A stretch of 64,000 nucleotides of DNA from Clostridia bacterium (GCA_910575725.1 CAJTFE010000022.1:1-64000); one strand, 5' to 3'; positions 25,945-35,450 are shown, numbered from the stretch's first letter. Translations and numbers: made by a program. The notes: generated from the sequence alone by a model not told the origin.

Positions 25945-25983
25945 TTACTGCATTTTGGCGGGTTTTTATGGGAGAGAGGCAGT

Positions 25984-26071
25984 ATGATACAAATAGAGAG
26001 ATTGAAAGATACTTTTCCAGAAATCAGACATAAGGGAAAAATTTTGGGGAGTTATGTTAATGGTTCAATAT
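25984..26071 (+). CDS. Possible 29-codon peptide overlapping next gene
   Basis: ATG 25984 is preceded by GAGAGG and opens a 29-codon frame (MIQIERLKDTFPEIRHKGK..) that ends inside the next gene's first codons. It may be a coupled leader peptide or the remnant of a larger gene. No homology is recognised. Confidence 0.25.
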
Positions 26072-26449
26072 GAAATGTATTTTACAAATGAATATACGAA
26101 AGAAATATTATATGATTTGGAAAAAGTAATGAGCTTGCATATAGAAGAAACAAGGATTGAAAAAGCAATACGAGAGAAAGATAAAAATAGTCAAAATAAT
26201 TTGTTCTTCTTAAAGGAAAATGGACAATTCATATGTGTTGATTGTAATGATAATGATTGGATTTTTCCGCTAGTTGTAATTTGTGATGAAAAAATCCAAA
26301 ATGAAGTAAAAGAGGTCATGCTTAGATGGGATCATTTCATAAGAGAGGAATATGCTCAAGAATTAACAGAGGATATTATAAATGTATATGGTAAAGAAAA
26401 TACTTTGTTACATAATATAGAAGAGCTTTATGGTATAGAATTACTATAA
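26060..26449 (+). CDS. Hypothetical protein, AT-rich accessory gene
   Basis: A 129-residue acidic soluble protein I do not recognise. It has predicted helices at both ends and a central beta-like stretch with FICVDCNDNDWIFPLVVICDE. There is no signal peptide or membrane segment. The start at ATG 26060 is favoured by GGGGAG eight bases upstream; ATG 26054 is possible. Composition is far more AT-rich than the hydratase upstream, indicating acquisition. Size, acidity and pairing with another small orphan gene are like orphan immunity genes of polymorphic toxin systems, but no toxin gene is present, so this remains a guess. Confidence 0.6.
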   Translation: MVQYEMYFTNEYTKEILYDLEKVMSLHIEETRIEKAIREKDKNSQNNLFFLKENGQFICVDCNDNDWIFPLVVICDEKIQNEVKEVMLRWDHFIREEYAQELTEDIINVYGKENTLLHNIEELYGIELL

Positions 26450-26482
26450 TATACCCTATGGGTATCCATTAATACATGTCCC
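26446..26482 (-). repeat. Short dispersed repeat, copy 1
   Basis: On the minus strand this reads GGGACATGTATTAATGG then ATACCCATAGGGTAT. It matches 57373-57410 on the plus strand (GGGGCATGCATTAATGGG then ATACCCGTAGGGTAT). The core ATACCC-NTA-GGGTAT is a small hairpin. It lies between the two small orphan genes. Confidence 0.6.
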
Positions 26483-26506
26483 TTCGGGGCTGGTGGAGGT
26501 ATAGAT

Positions 26507-26854
26507 ATGGAAAATGGGTTTTCTTATGAAGGCAATTTATTTAAAATCGGGGAGAAGCTCAAGGAATTTGCATATTTGATTAGAGATGCCAAATTATGTA
26601 AAGATAAGATTATTGTGTTACTTGAAATTCCATTTGAAGATGATGAAATTAATAATTTATATGCGATTAACGAAAAATGTGAAATTATATGGAGAGTAGA
26701 AGATTTGAAAACAATGTTTAAAAATCAAGTGCTATTGCCATATGAGCAAATGGTTATAGAAGATAAAGTAGCTATCGTTTCGGATTTTTATGGTAGAAGG
26801 TATTATATAAATTGTGATGATGGGAAAATAATGAAAAGAGATATTGCGAAGTAA
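26507..26854 (+). CDS. Hypothetical protein, possible immunity-type protein
   Basis: A 115-residue protein of unknown function. It begins with ENGFSYEGNLFKIGEKLKEFAYLIRDAKLCKDKIIVLLEIP and ends with alternating strands (IWRVEDLK, VAIVSDFYGRRYYINCDDGKI), resembling one or two blades of a beta-propeller-like fold seen in small immunity-type proteins. GGAGG upstream of ATG 26507 fixes the start. AT-rich like its neighbour. Between it and the next operon is about 120 bp of very AT-rich DNA. The immunity idea is inference from style only. Confidence 0.6.
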   Translation: MENGFSYEGNLFKIGEKLKEFAYLIRDAKLCKDKIIVLLEIPFEDDEINNLYAINEKCEIIWRVEDLKTMFKNQVLLPYEQMVIEDKVAIVSDFYGRRYYINCDDGKIMKRDIAK

Positions 26855-26980
26855 AAGAGATCATGATATAAGGGAAAATTGGATTTGAGGATTTAACAAT
26901 CTGGTTCTGTATATAATAAATAATTTATCTCCAAAATAAAAACAAAAATTAAAGAATACGGAATAGAAGTCAAGAAAATA

Positions 26981-27009
26981 TTGACTAGTGGTTGTGCTCT
27001 ACATATAAT
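26981..27009 (+). promoter_or_regulatory. Promoter of the XRE-ImmA operon
   Basis: TTGACT (26981-26986), a 17-bp spacer and TATAAT (27004-27009) form a near-consensus vegetative promoter about 50 bp before the XRE start. ATAATA and TATTAT flank the region just downstream and could be repressor half-sites. Confidence 0.8.
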
Positions 27010-27059
27010 AATAGTGTGAAATAGGTTATTATCGTTAATTTTACTTGGAGGTATTTGTG

Positions 27060-27434
27060 ATGGTAAACATGAATGAGATTATCAGTAACAATATTATGAA
27101 TATTATGAAGCAAAATAACAAGAAGCAGATAGAACTTGCTGGACATCTCGGTGTATCTAAGCAGATTATAAGTAAAATGCTTAGTGGCTCCAGAATGATC
27201 AATGCGGTTGAACTGCAAAAAATAGCAGAGTTTCTGGATGTTACGATGGAAAGCCTGGTAAAGGTTTCGCAGACGCTTCCGGAAACCAATACAGTGAAGG
27301 CTTTTATGGGAAGAGTGGAATCTCAGGAAGCAAAGGAGGGACTTGCAATTGCGGATGAGATTGCAAATCTGATTTGCTTCTATGCTCGTACTTATGAAAA
27401 TGTAGAAGAAATGATGCAGCCATGGGAGGCATAA
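27060..27434 (+). CDS. XRE-family helix-turn-helix repressor
   Basis: A 124-residue regulator with an N-terminal Cro/CI-type helix-turn-helix (about 8-65): KKQIELAGHLGVSKQIISKMLSGSRMI. The C-terminal half is helical and probably mediates dimerisation or contact with the following protease. The start is ATG 27060 with TTGGAGG eight bases upstream. It is followed within 4 bp by an ImmA/IrrE protease gene, the arrangement used by mobile elements in which the protease cleaves the repressor to switch expression. Confidence 0.9.
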   Translation: MVNMNEIISNNIMNIMKQNNKKQIELAGHLGVSKQIISKMLSGSRMINAVELQKIAEFLDVTMESLVKVSQTLPETNTVKAFMGRVESQEAKEGLAIADEIANLICFYARTYENVEEMMQPWEA

Positions 27435-27438
27435 GTCT

Positions 27439-28278
27439 ATGTGTAAGGTTTTGGACAACAGCCTTTATATAAAGGAACGAAAAAAATATTTAAAGATAAG
27501 CCAATGTGTGACAAGCTTTAATGCTCTCTATAATAAGAATAACATTATTCAGGACGATATTTTTTGTGTGTTGGAAAATTATGCAGCCCGACACGATATG
27601 CCATTAGAATTGCTTAGATATCCAATAGGGGATGCAGAATTGTGTGCTTGCACATTTATAAGGCAGGGACGGATGTTTGTAATGATTAATTCTGCGATTC
27701 CTTTGTCAAAACAAATATTTGCTGCAGCGCATGAGCTATACCATATCTATTGTTATTGTGAAGAGAAAGATTTTGCATTATTACAGTTTGGTTCCATTCT
27801 TGAATCAGGTGTTATCGAGGATGAAGCAAAAGAACTTGAGGATATGGAAGCAAATGCTTTTGCTGCGCTTTTATTGGCTCCTAGGGATCGCCTTGAAGAA
27901 CAGTCGGATGTTTATAATTTATCCTACAAAGAGGTTTCTGTTCAGTTAATTCTAAAAATAATGGATATTTTTGCAATTCCATATAAAGCAGCAGTACTCA
28001 GACTTTTTGAAGAGGAAAAGATTGATAAAAAAACTGCGAGGAATCTTTTGCAGATTGACCGTGATGAAATAAATAAGCAGATGGAAGTGACTGGAAAAGC
28101 TGTAAGATGGCAAGAAATTCCAAGAAATCTCATTCGGTTTGGCAGCTTATTAGAAAAAATGTATGATCTTGAACAACGAGAAAGAGTACGGGATGAACGT
28201 CTGAATAGCGACAAGGCCAGATTGAAAGAGATTGAAAAAATGTTAGGAAAACCAGCGAGGCAGCGCCGATGGAGATAG
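27439..28278 (+). CDS. ImmA/IrrE-family metallo-endopeptidase
   Basis: A 279-residue zinc peptidase with HELYH at 98-102 and the downstream EANAFAALLLAP glutamate, the classic IrrE/ImmA zinc site. In ICEBs1 and related elements ImmA cleaves the element's repressor; here the neighbouring XRE protein is the obvious target. A charged C-terminal extension (about 215-279) follows. Its stop overlaps the start of the decayed third gene (ATG 28269), showing that the three once formed one operon. No integrase or conjugation gene is adjacent, so it may be an orphaned switch or a toxin-antitoxin-like unit. Confidence 0.92.
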   Translation: MCKVLDNSLYIKERKKYLKISQCVTSFNALYNKNNIIQDDIFCVLENYAARHDMPLELLRYPIGDAELCACTFIRQGRMFVMINSAIPLSKQIFAAAHELYHIYCYCEEKDFALLQFGSILESGVIEDEAKELEDMEANAFAALLLAPRDRLEEQSDVYNLSYKEVSVQLILKIMDIFAIPYKAAVLRLFEEEKIDKKTARNLLQIDRDEINKQMEVTGKAVRWQEIPRNLIRFGSLLEKMYDLEQRERVRDERLNSDKARLKEIEKMLGKPARQRRWR

Positions 28279-29073
28279 ACAAAAATACGCCTTGCTGGAT
28301 ACTGATTTTTATATAAAGCACATTTGGCAAGGAATACAGAAAACCATACATTGGCTGAATTTGTTTTTGATTTTAACGATTACGAATTTTACTGCCATGA
28401 AATGATAAAAGAAGAACTGACAAGATATAGAATCTATCTGGATCCCAATCCGTGGTTTCAAGAAAAAATCAAAACCGGAAGAATAAAACTGTATTCTGAC
28501 AGAGGTATTGTGAATGAGCTGAATAAAATATATGGGACAGCAGCGACACTCATATATATTTCCTTACTCAAGATTAGCTGTGATACTTTTCATGCTGGAT
28601 TTTTTGAAGAATACTATGGAGCTTTAGACTGTATTGAAAATGTAACGGATATTGAGTGTTTTCTTACAACAATAAAAGAGTGTGATGAAAAGATACCACA
28701 TCAAAATGGCTTAGGAGAAAAGAAAACCTATGTTTTAGTTCAGATGATGGAGATACTTTAAAATAAGCAGGTCTATGTATTCTGTTCCGATGATTTTAAA
28801 GCAAGACAAAGTATTTCTAGCTTAACAAAACCAATTAATTGTATGAGCATCCTGGGTGTGTTCTATAAGTTGATGAAAATGGGACATGATAAAGCTGAAA
28901 TGCAGGAATACTATAAGCGTCTATCAGCTTTTTTGAAAAACCAGACGGATTATAGAGTTTGGTCGCTGTCCGGACATCAGAGAGTTAGAGTGTCGATTAG
29001 TCAGGTGTTGGATGACATCTATAATGGGAAGTTTCAGCTTCTGAGAAATGGAGACTTACAATACATAAAATAA
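28269..29073 (+). pseudogene. Decayed PIN-like gene of XRE-ImmA cassette
   Basis: Joined across frames, this would be a protein of about 265 residues. It starts MEIDK, then YALLDTDF in the next frame, then LARNTENHTLAEFVFDFNDYEFYC in a third. Two single-base losses in A5 and T5 runs (near 28281 and 28301) would explain both frame changes. An in-frame TAA at 28759 then interrupts the sequence before VYVFCSDDFKARQSI and the C-terminal part ending GDLQYIK. LDTDF and CSDD are the kind of acidic motifs expected of PIN-type RNases. The frameshifts could be sequencing errors, but the nonsense codon supports true decay. Confidence 0.75.
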
Positions 29074-29084
29074 TTCAAATCAAA

Positions 29085-29113
29085 CAGCCGGGAAAGAAAA
29101 AATTTCCCGGCTG
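29085..29113. terminator. Bidirectional terminator
   Basis: CAGCCGGGAAA pairs perfectly with TTTCCCGGCTG around an A-rich loop, between convergent genes. T-runs are modest on either side. Confidence 0.75.
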
Positions 29114-29120
29114 CCGATTT

Positions 29121-30875
29121 TTACTGCTCTTCCATCCAGTCCTCCATCCGATCCTCAATAATCTCAAACTGCGCCGGCCCCACATCCAGCAGGAAGGTAT
29201 GGAATTCCTTTAAATTAAACTTCTCCCCCAGGGTCTCCTCTGCCTTCTCCCGAAGCTCTGTAAACTCCAGATATCCGCCATAATAAGCCAGATAAAGGGC
29301 AGGCTCTTCCACCATCATCTCATAGATTTCCTGGCAGGTTTCCTCATCCACACCAAGAAACTCTGTCGTATCCTTAAGATTCCAGCCCCGATAATTGATG
29401 CCGATATCCGTCAGGCAGTAAAGGGCAAGGGTATAGGTCTTATTAAGCTCGTTCAGCTTCAGCAGCTTATCATCCAGCCCGGCCAGCCGGTAAGCATAGA
29501 TTTCCGCATAGGTGCCCCAGCCTTCCGAGTACCCGGAGAAGCCGAAAAGCTTACGGATAGGCGAGGGCTCCTTCCCGTAAAAATAAGTCGTCTGATACAG
29601 GTGCCCCGGAAAGCCCTCATGGGCCAGGGTGACAAACTGCTCAATGTCATCGCTGGAATGCTTATTGTTGATATAAATAGCGTTATTTTCCAGATAATCC
29701 ACAGGAGGAAGGATATAGTAGGCCGGATTCATATACTCTTCCATAGAAGCCGGAACATAATTTACCTTAAAGGGAAGCTCGCCGGAAGCCGGAAAATCCT
29801 CGGCGATTCCCTCCTTTAACTGATTGAGAACCGCGTAGGGATCGTCAAGCTCCACCGGGCACTCCATCATAAGGTCAAAATCTTCATCCGCCAGAGACAG
29901 CCCCCAGATGGTTTCCATATCGCTCTGCAGCTTTTCCAGGATGAGATCCTCGAATTCCTGCACAGACTTATCGGATCCGGTAGAATCCCGTACAAGAAGC
30001 TCGTAGAACTCCCGTCCGTCCTCAAAGTAACAGAGGCCGGCGTCATTTTTGGCAGAGCCTTTCAGTTTTGCCAGCTCTTCCACCAGATAACCGTAGGCCG
30101 GAATCAGCGTATTCTGCACCAGATCCGCATTTTCTGCCCGATAACGTTCTTTTTCCTCCTCTGTAAGAAAATCCGTTTCCTCAAGGCGCAGTTGAAAACT
30201 GTCAATGAGATAGTGATTTTCCGGATCCTCCATGAACTGCTGGCACTGGTCAATCACCTTGTCCGCCTCAAAATCCGGCATGAAAAATCCGTTGTCCGCC
30301 TGCTCCTGCTCAAAGGCCATCAGATCCTTGAAATAGTCCGGAAACAGCCGCAGGGTATCCAGATAATCCGCCACGTCCTGCTTCTTGTAAAATTTGTATT
30401 CCGCCAGAAGGGTGGGCAGATAGGACTGTACCCCGTTGGTAGGAGACAGATAGTCATAATAGAGCCGGAACTTTTCTGTCTTCAGATTATCCTCCCCATA
30501 GGTCAGCATAATATCGTAGATCAGCTTCTGCTCCTCGGTCAGCAGATCGTAGTCAAACTCCTTCAGCTCCTTGAGCATATCCCGGAGCTCCCGGTAGGAT
30601 TCCTCTTCGTATTCCTTGGAAAAGCTGCCGAAAGAAATCTCGTAGTCCTCGATGCCGTAATTCTCGGGGAAGGCCAGTGTCCAGTGGAGATTCAGGATAT
30701 TTTCCGTAATATCGGAAACAAAAACCTCATTGGTAAAAGCGTCAAAGCGTTCCTGCACCTCTGCCGCTTTTTTACCGGAATTGCAGCCTGCCAGGGAGGC
30801 AGTTATGAGGGAAAGGGCGAGAAGCAAGGCGGCAGAACGCCTGCCAAGGGTGTGTTTGGTAGTCTTTTTCAGCAT
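29121..30875 (-). CDS. DUF885-family zinc peptidase lipoprotein
   Basis: A 584-residue secreted lipoprotein: basic N-terminus, hydrophobic core and lipobox LAGC at about residue 27-30. The body is the DUF885 (gluzincin-like) fold. HEGFPGH near residue 417 supplies the two histidines and catalytic glutamate, and GYSEGWGTYAE near 449 supplies the third ligand region. The likely role is cleaving peptides at the outer face of the membrane. Its start is about 40 bp after the upstream kinase gene on the same strand, so it ends the mutS2-regulator-kinase-peptidase operon and may be a target of that system. Confidence 0.9.
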   Translation of the reverse strand: MLKKTTKHTLGRRSAALLLALSLITASLAGCNSGKKAAEVQERFDAFTNEVFVSDITENILNLHWTLAFPENYGIEDYEISFGSFSKEYEEESYRELRDMLKELKEFDYDLLTEEQKLIYDIMLTYGEDNLKTEKFRLYYDYLSPTNGVQSYLPTLLAEYKFYKKQDVADYLDTLRLFPDYFKDLMAFEQEQADNGFFMPDFEADKVIDQCQQFMEDPENHYLIDSFQLRLEETDFLTEEEKERYRAENADLVQNTLIPAYGYLVEELAKLKGSAKNDAGLCYFEDGREFYELLVRDSTGSDKSVQEFEDLILEKLQSDMETIWGLSLADEDFDLMMECPVELDDPYAVLNQLKEGIAEDFPASGELPFKVNYVPASMEEYMNPAYYILPPVDYLENNAIYINNKHSSDDIEQFVTLAHEGFPGHLYQTTYFYGKEPSPIRKLFGFSGYSEGWGTYAEIYAYRLAGLDDKLLKLNELNKTYTLALYCLTDIGINYRGWNLKDTTEFLGVDEETCQEIYEMMVEEPALYLAYYGGYLEFTELREKAEETLGEKFNLKEFHTFLLDVGPAQFEIIEDRMEDWMEEQ

Positions 30876-30913
30876 AGTCTGTGAGCTCCTCCTTTGATAG
30901 ATATGGTATCGAT

Positions 30914-32347
30914 TTACGCATCCTCCGATTCCGGCACACGGGGCAGAGTGAAGATAAACTCCGTCCCCACGCCCTCAGTGGAGATAGCGTTGATATGCTC
31001 CCCGTGGGTGGTGATAATCTCCTTCACAATCGCCAGGCCCAGCCCGGTTCCACGCTTGTCCTTGCCCCGGGAGGCGTCCGTCTTGTAAAACCGCTCCCAG
31101 ATCTTTTTCATGCTGTCCCGGGGAATTCCGATTCCTTCATCTTTTATGGAGATAAAGACCTTTTCATGGCGCAGAGTAGTTTCAATGGTAATGACCGAGT
31201 TGTTGGGACTGAATTTAATGGCATTGTCAATGAGATTGTACATGACCTGCTGAATCTTCCCCATATCTGCGGATACATACTGCTGCTTTGCGTCAAAGAG
31301 AAGCTCCAGGGTAATATGGCGCTGCCGGCACTGGCCTTCAAAGGAAGCGATGGTATTCTTAATCACGCCGTTGATGTCAAAATCCGTGATATCCAGACGG
31401 TTGCGCTTGGTGTCAAAGGAATTCAGAGCCAGAAGACCGCTGGTGAGCTTATTGAGGCGCTCTGTCTCCATAAGAACTGTATTTAAGTACTTTTCCTGCA
31501 TTTCCGGTGGAATGGTTCCGTCCAGAATGGCTTCCAGATAGCCCTTGATGGAGGTTAAGGGAGAGCGGAAGTCGTGGGAGATATTAGCGACAAATTTTTT
31601 TTGGTAATCATCGCTTTCTCCCAGTTCATGGGACATATAGTTCAGCGTGTCCGCCAGCTGTCCCATTTCATCCTCCTCGTTGATCTCAAGGTTATATTTG
31701 AAATTCCCCTGGGCATACTGCCGGGCGGCCTCAGTAATTTTCATCAGAGGCCGGTATACGGTAAAAGTAAAGACAGCCAGCACCAGAAGGGACAGAAGAA
31801 AGACCAGAAGAACCGTTAAATATGTGATGTTCAGAAGCTGATCCCGTTCGCCTTCGATGGAGGCCAAAGGCATGTGAATCAGCACATATCCCCGGGTTCG
31901 GAAGTTATAAGTAATAGGTGCGGCAACAGAGAGGGCATCCTCCTCAAAGGTGTCGTAAAAATTGCCGATGATATAGTAGCGGCTGCCCATATCCGTAGGG
32001 TCAAAGGCACTCACGCCGGGGGAGGAAGCCTCGGAAAAGACAGCATCAGAATCCACCAGTATGGTGCCGTCAGAATTCAAAAGCCAGATAGAGGCCCCCA
32101 GATACGTATCCAGAGCCTGGAACTGGGAGTGGATGGCCCGAAGGGAATCCGCATCCTGGCTCCTGGAGTAGTAGCTCCGCACAAAATTCGTGGAAATGTA
32201 GTTGGCTTCCTTATACAGGCTTTCCGCCTTCTGGGAGGTCAGATGGTTCAGCGTCATCTGGGAGCTGAAGGTGGCGATGATAAAGAAGCTTAGGAAACCG
32301 AATACCACATAAGTTAAGATGAATTTTAAATAGAGGGAATGTTTCAT
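30914..32347 (-). CDS. Sensor histidine kinase
   Basis: A 477-residue classical kinase: membrane segment near the N-terminus (LKFILTYVVFGFLSFFIIATF), extracellular dCache/PAS-like region (about 35-175), second membrane segment (YLTVLLVFLLSLLVLAVFTFTVY), HAMP, His in NISHDFRSPLTSIKGYLEA, and ATP-binding boxes ending GTGLGLAIVKEI. The start is placed at ATG 32347 with GAGGA upstream rather than TTG 32371, which overlaps the regulator stop. It forms an operon with the regulator at 32355-33056. The pairing resembles PhoR/ResE-type systems, but the signal is unknown. Confidence 0.93.
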   Translation of the reverse strand: MKHSLYLKFILTYVVFGFLSFFIIATFSSQMTLNHLTSQKAESLYKEANYISTNFVRSYYSRSQDADSLRAIHSQFQALDTYLGASIWLLNSDGTILVDSDAVFSEASSPGVSAFDPTDMGSRYYIIGNFYDTFEEDALSVAAPITYNFRTRGYVLIHMPLASIEGERDQLLNITYLTVLLVFLLSLLVLAVFTFTVYRPLMKITEAARQYAQGNFKYNLEINEEDEMGQLADTLNYMSHELGESDDYQKKFVANISHDFRSPLTSIKGYLEAILDGTIPPEMQEKYLNTVLMETERLNKLTSGLLALNSFDTKRNRLDITDFDINGVIKNTIASFEGQCRQRHITLELLFDAKQQYVSADMGKIQQVMYNLIDNAIKFSPNNSVITIETTLRHEKVFISIKDEGIGIPRDSMKKIWERFYKTDASRGKDKRGTGLGLAIVKEIITTHGEHINAISTEGVGTEFIFTLPRVPESEDA

Positions 32348-32354
32348 AAAGCGT

Positions 32355-33056
32355 CTATCCTCTGGTTTCAAATTTGTAGCCGATTCCCCACACGGTAGAC
32401 AGGCTCCAGGAAGGATGATCCTTGATCTTTTCCCGGAGACGCTTGATATGTACGTCTACGGTACGTGTATCACCGATGTATTCATAGCCCCATATATGAT
32501 CCAGAAGCTGCTCCCTGGTAAATACCTGGTTGGGCGAGGAGGCCAGGAAGTAAAGAAGCTCCAGCTCCTTGGGAGGCATATCCACGGGCACGCCCTTATA
32601 GAGAACCGAATAGTTGGTCTGATTGATCACCAGCTCCGGATATTCCACTACCTTGGCTGAGGACTTGGGAGCTTCCTGCTTGGCCGGCTGATAGCGTCTG
32701 AGCACAGCCTTCACCCGGGCTACCAGCTCCTTGGAGTCAAAGGGCTTGATAATGTAGTCATCGGCCCCAAGCTCCAGACCCAACACCTTGTCAAAAACCT
32801 CCCCCTTGGCGGAGAGCATAATAATGGGAGTGGCTGATTTTGCCCGGATCTCCCGGCAGACCTGATAGCCGTCAATGCCGGGAAGCATCAGATCCAGCAG
32901 GATCAGATTCGGCCCAAAGCTGTCGAATACAAAGAGGGCCTCCTCCCCGTCATGTACCATCATGGTCTCGAAGCATTCCTTCGTCAGATAGAGGGAAATA
33001 AGCTCCGCAATATTGGCATCATCATCAACAATGAGAATTTTCTGTTTTGCAACCAT
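32355..33056 (-). CDS. OmpR/PhoB-family response regulator
   Basis: A 233-residue regulator: receiver with VDDD, phospho-acceptor Asp55 in LILLDLMLPGIDGY and Lys in YIIKPFDSKE, then a winged helix with MPPKELELLYFLASSPNQVFTREQLL and RTVDVHIKRLREKI. It is co-transcribed with the kinase (7-bp gap) and starts 15 bp after mutS2. It resembles the ResD/PhoP group common in Clostridia. Confidence 0.95.
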   Translation of the reverse strand: MVAKQKILIVDDDANIAELISLYLTKECFETMMVHDGEEALFVFDSFGPNLILLDLMLPGIDGYQVCREIRAKSATPIIMLSAKGEVFDKVLGLELGADDYIIKPFDSKELVARVKAVLRRYQPAKQEAPKSSAKVVEYPELVINQTNYSVLYKGVPVDMPPKELELLYFLASSPNQVFTREQLLDHIWGYEYIGDTRTVDVHIKRLREKIKDHPSWSLSTVWGIGYKFETRG

Positions 33057-33071
33057 AATCCGTCTGTCTCC

Positions 33072-35450
33072 TTATTTAAATTCCGCAATGGTAACGCCGG
33101 CATCTCCTTCTCCGAATTCGCCCAATCGGAATGATTTTACATATTTACAACGCTTCAGATGGGTGTGAACCGCTTTCCGCAGAGCTCCGGTCCCCTTGCC
33201 GTGGACAATGCGCACGGAAGGAAGATGGGCCAGGGAAGCGTCGTCCAGATACTTGTCCAGGTGGGCCAAAGCCTCGTCCACGGTCATGCCGATGAGATTG
33301 ATCTCTGTGCTGACGCTGGCAGACTTGCTCATCTTAATCTTGCCGGCGCCGCTCTTGCTGAAGTTCTTCCCGGTGATCACCGGCTCGTCTATGAGCTCCA
33401 GATCGGAAAGCTTGACCTGGGAGCGCAGAATACCCATCTGCACGAAGAGATTTCCCTTTGCGTCCGGCAGAGAAGATACGGATCCTTCCAGATTGAGACT
33501 GAGCACCCGGACGGAGTCTCCCAGATGCAGCTCCGAGGGCTTTAACTGCTTTTTCGGCGCCTGCTCTTTTTTGAGGGAAAGCTTTTCCTCTGTCTTCTGA
33601 ATACGCTCCCGGAGACGGGCCCGCTCTGCCTCCATCTCGCTTACGGAGATATTGGACTTGCCGAACTTGTGGAAGTCCTTCATGGTCTGATCCGCATAGT
33701 CCTTGGCTTCCTTAAGCACCTTGCGGGCCTGCTCATTGGCCTCGCGTAAAATGCGTTCCCTCTGGTCTTCCAGCTTTTCCTGCTTCTTTTCCAGGGCGGC
33801 CCTGAGACGGGCGATTTCTTCCTTGTGCAGACGGATCTCTTCCTGCTCCTGGATACTGGTTCTGCGGCTGGCCTCAAGATCCGCCAGCAGATCCTCGAAG
33901 CTCTCGCTCTGCTCGCTTAAATGGGTCTTTGCCTCCTCAATCAAAAAGGAGGGAAGCCCCAGCTTAGAAGAAATGGCAAAGGCATTACTCTTGCCGGGAA
34001 TTCCAATCAGAAGCCGGTAGGTGGGACTTAAGGTCTCTACATTGAATTCGCAGGAGGCATTTTCCACCCTTGGCGTGGAGAGGGCGTAGACCTTCAGCTC
34101 ACTGTAGTGGGTGGTGGCCATAGTCCGGATCCCCATCTTGTGCAGATGGGAGAGAATGGAGATGGCAAGGGCTGCTCCTTCCGTGGGATCCGTTCCGGCG
34201 CAGAGCTCATCGAAAAGTACCAGTGAATTTAGGGAAGCTTCGTTAAGAATCCGGATAATATTGGTCATATGAGAAGAAAAAGTGCTTAGGGACTGCTCAA
34301 TGCTCTGCTCATCACCGATATCTGCATATACGTCCTCGAACAGGGCAAGCTCTGAGTGAGGGGCGGCAGGAATCTGCAGCCCTGCCTGTCCCATGAGCGT
34401 CAGCAGCCCCACTGTTTTTAAAGATACGGTTTTTCCGCCTGTGTTGGGGCCGGTTACAATGAGTAGATCAAAATCCGCTCCCAGCCGGATGGTCACCGGA
34501 ACCACCTTCTTCGGATCCAGAAGGGGATGCCGCCCGTCCTTGATATGGATCTGCCCCTTGGTGTTGAACAGGGGCCGGGAGGCCTTCATGCTCTTGGCAA
34601 GAGAGGCCTTTGCGAATATAAAATCCAGTTCAGTCAGAAGCTCATAGTCCTGGAGAATGGCTTCCGTAAAAACAGCCGTCTCTTCGCTTAAGCGTTCCAG
34701 GACGTGCTCAATCTCTTCCTGCTCTTTTAAATAAAGCTCTCTCAGATCGTTATTAAGTTTTACAACAGCCATAGGCTCTACAAACAGGGTGGAACCGGTG
34801 GAGGACTGATCGTGTATCATACCGGGAACCTGGCTCCGGTACTCTGCCCGGACAGGGACACAGTAACGGCCGTTCCTCTGGGTAATCACCGCATCCTGCA
34901 GATAGCTGCGCGAGGAGCCGTTGATCAGTCCGGCCAGGGTGGAGTGAATCCGCCCATTGGCTGTCTGAATGCCTTTTCGCACCTGCCGAAGTCCCGGGCT
35001 GGCATCGTCGCTTATCTCTTCCTCCGAGAGGATGCACCGCCGTATCTCTGTGGATAAGGGGGTACAGGGTTCCAGAGCGGAAAATAGGGGATCCAGGCTG
35101 TCCTGTGTTTCTTCCTCTGTCTCGGCGCTTCTGGCATACCGCTTGGCCCGGCCTGCTGCCTCCAGAAGGCTGCATACCTGCAAAAGCTCTGCAGCATTCA
35201 GGGAACCGCCGATCTCCAGTCTTTTGAAGGAAGCTCCCACATCCTTAGCGCCGGAGAAAGAGACGCTTCCCTTCCGGTATAAGCGCTTCAGCGCATCGTC
35301 AGTCTCTTCCTGGGCCTGCAGAATCTCGTCGAGACGGTGTCCGGGCGTCAGGGAAAGGCAGCGCCTGCGGCCTCCCTCGCTTCCGGCCAGCAGGGCCAGC
35401 TGCTCTATAATTTTGTCATATTCTAAGGTTTTTAATACTTTCTCGTTCAT
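33072..35450 (-). CDS. mutS2: MutS2 family ATPase/endonuclease
   Basis: MutS2 binds branched DNA and, in Bacillus, collided ribosomes; it is not part of mismatch repair. The 792-residue protein has the MutS clamp/lever regions, the ABC-type ATPase with Walker A GPNTGGKTVSLKT (near 331-343), Walker B LVLFDELCAGTDPTEGAA, a long coiled coil (about 515-630), a KOW-like stretch and a C-terminal Smr nuclease domain with IVHGKGTGALRKAV. It heads the minus-strand operon. Its start faces the HtrA-like gene across a 137-bp divergent promoter region. Confidence 0.96.
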   Translation of the reverse strand: MNEKVLKTLEYDKIIEQLALLAGSEGGRRRCLSLTPGHRLDEILQAQEETDDALKRLYRKGSVSFSGAKDVGASFKRLEIGGSLNAAELLQVCSLLEAAGRAKRYARSAETEEETQDSLDPLFSALEPCTPLSTEIRRCILSEEEISDDASPGLRQVRKGIQTANGRIHSTLAGLINGSSRSYLQDAVITQRNGRYCVPVRAEYRSQVPGMIHDQSSTGSTLFVEPMAVVKLNNDLRELYLKEQEEIEHVLERLSEETAVFTEAILQDYELLTELDFIFAKASLAKSMKASRPLFNTKGQIHIKDGRHPLLDPKKVVPVTIRLGADFDLLIVTGPNTGGKTVSLKTVGLLTLMGQAGLQIPAAPHSELALFEDVYADIGDEQSIEQSLSTFSSHMTNIIRILNEASLNSLVLFDELCAGTDPTEGAALAISILSHLHKMGIRTMATTHYSELKVYALSTPRVENASCEFNVETLSPTYRLLIGIPGKSNAFAISSKLGLPSFLIEEAKTHLSEQSESFEDLLADLEASRRTSIQEQEEIRLHKEEIARLRAALEKKQEKLEDQRERILREANEQARKVLKEAKDYADQTMKDFHKFGKSNISVSEMEAERARLRERIQKTEEKLSLKKEQAPKKQLKPSELHLGDSVRVLSLNLEGSVSSLPDAKGNLFVQMGILRSQVKLSDLELIDEPVITGKNFSKSGAGKIKMSKSASVSTEINLIGMTVDEALAHLDKYLDDASLAHLPSVRIVHGKGTGALRKAVHTHLKRCKYVKSFRLGEFGEGDAGVTIAEFK

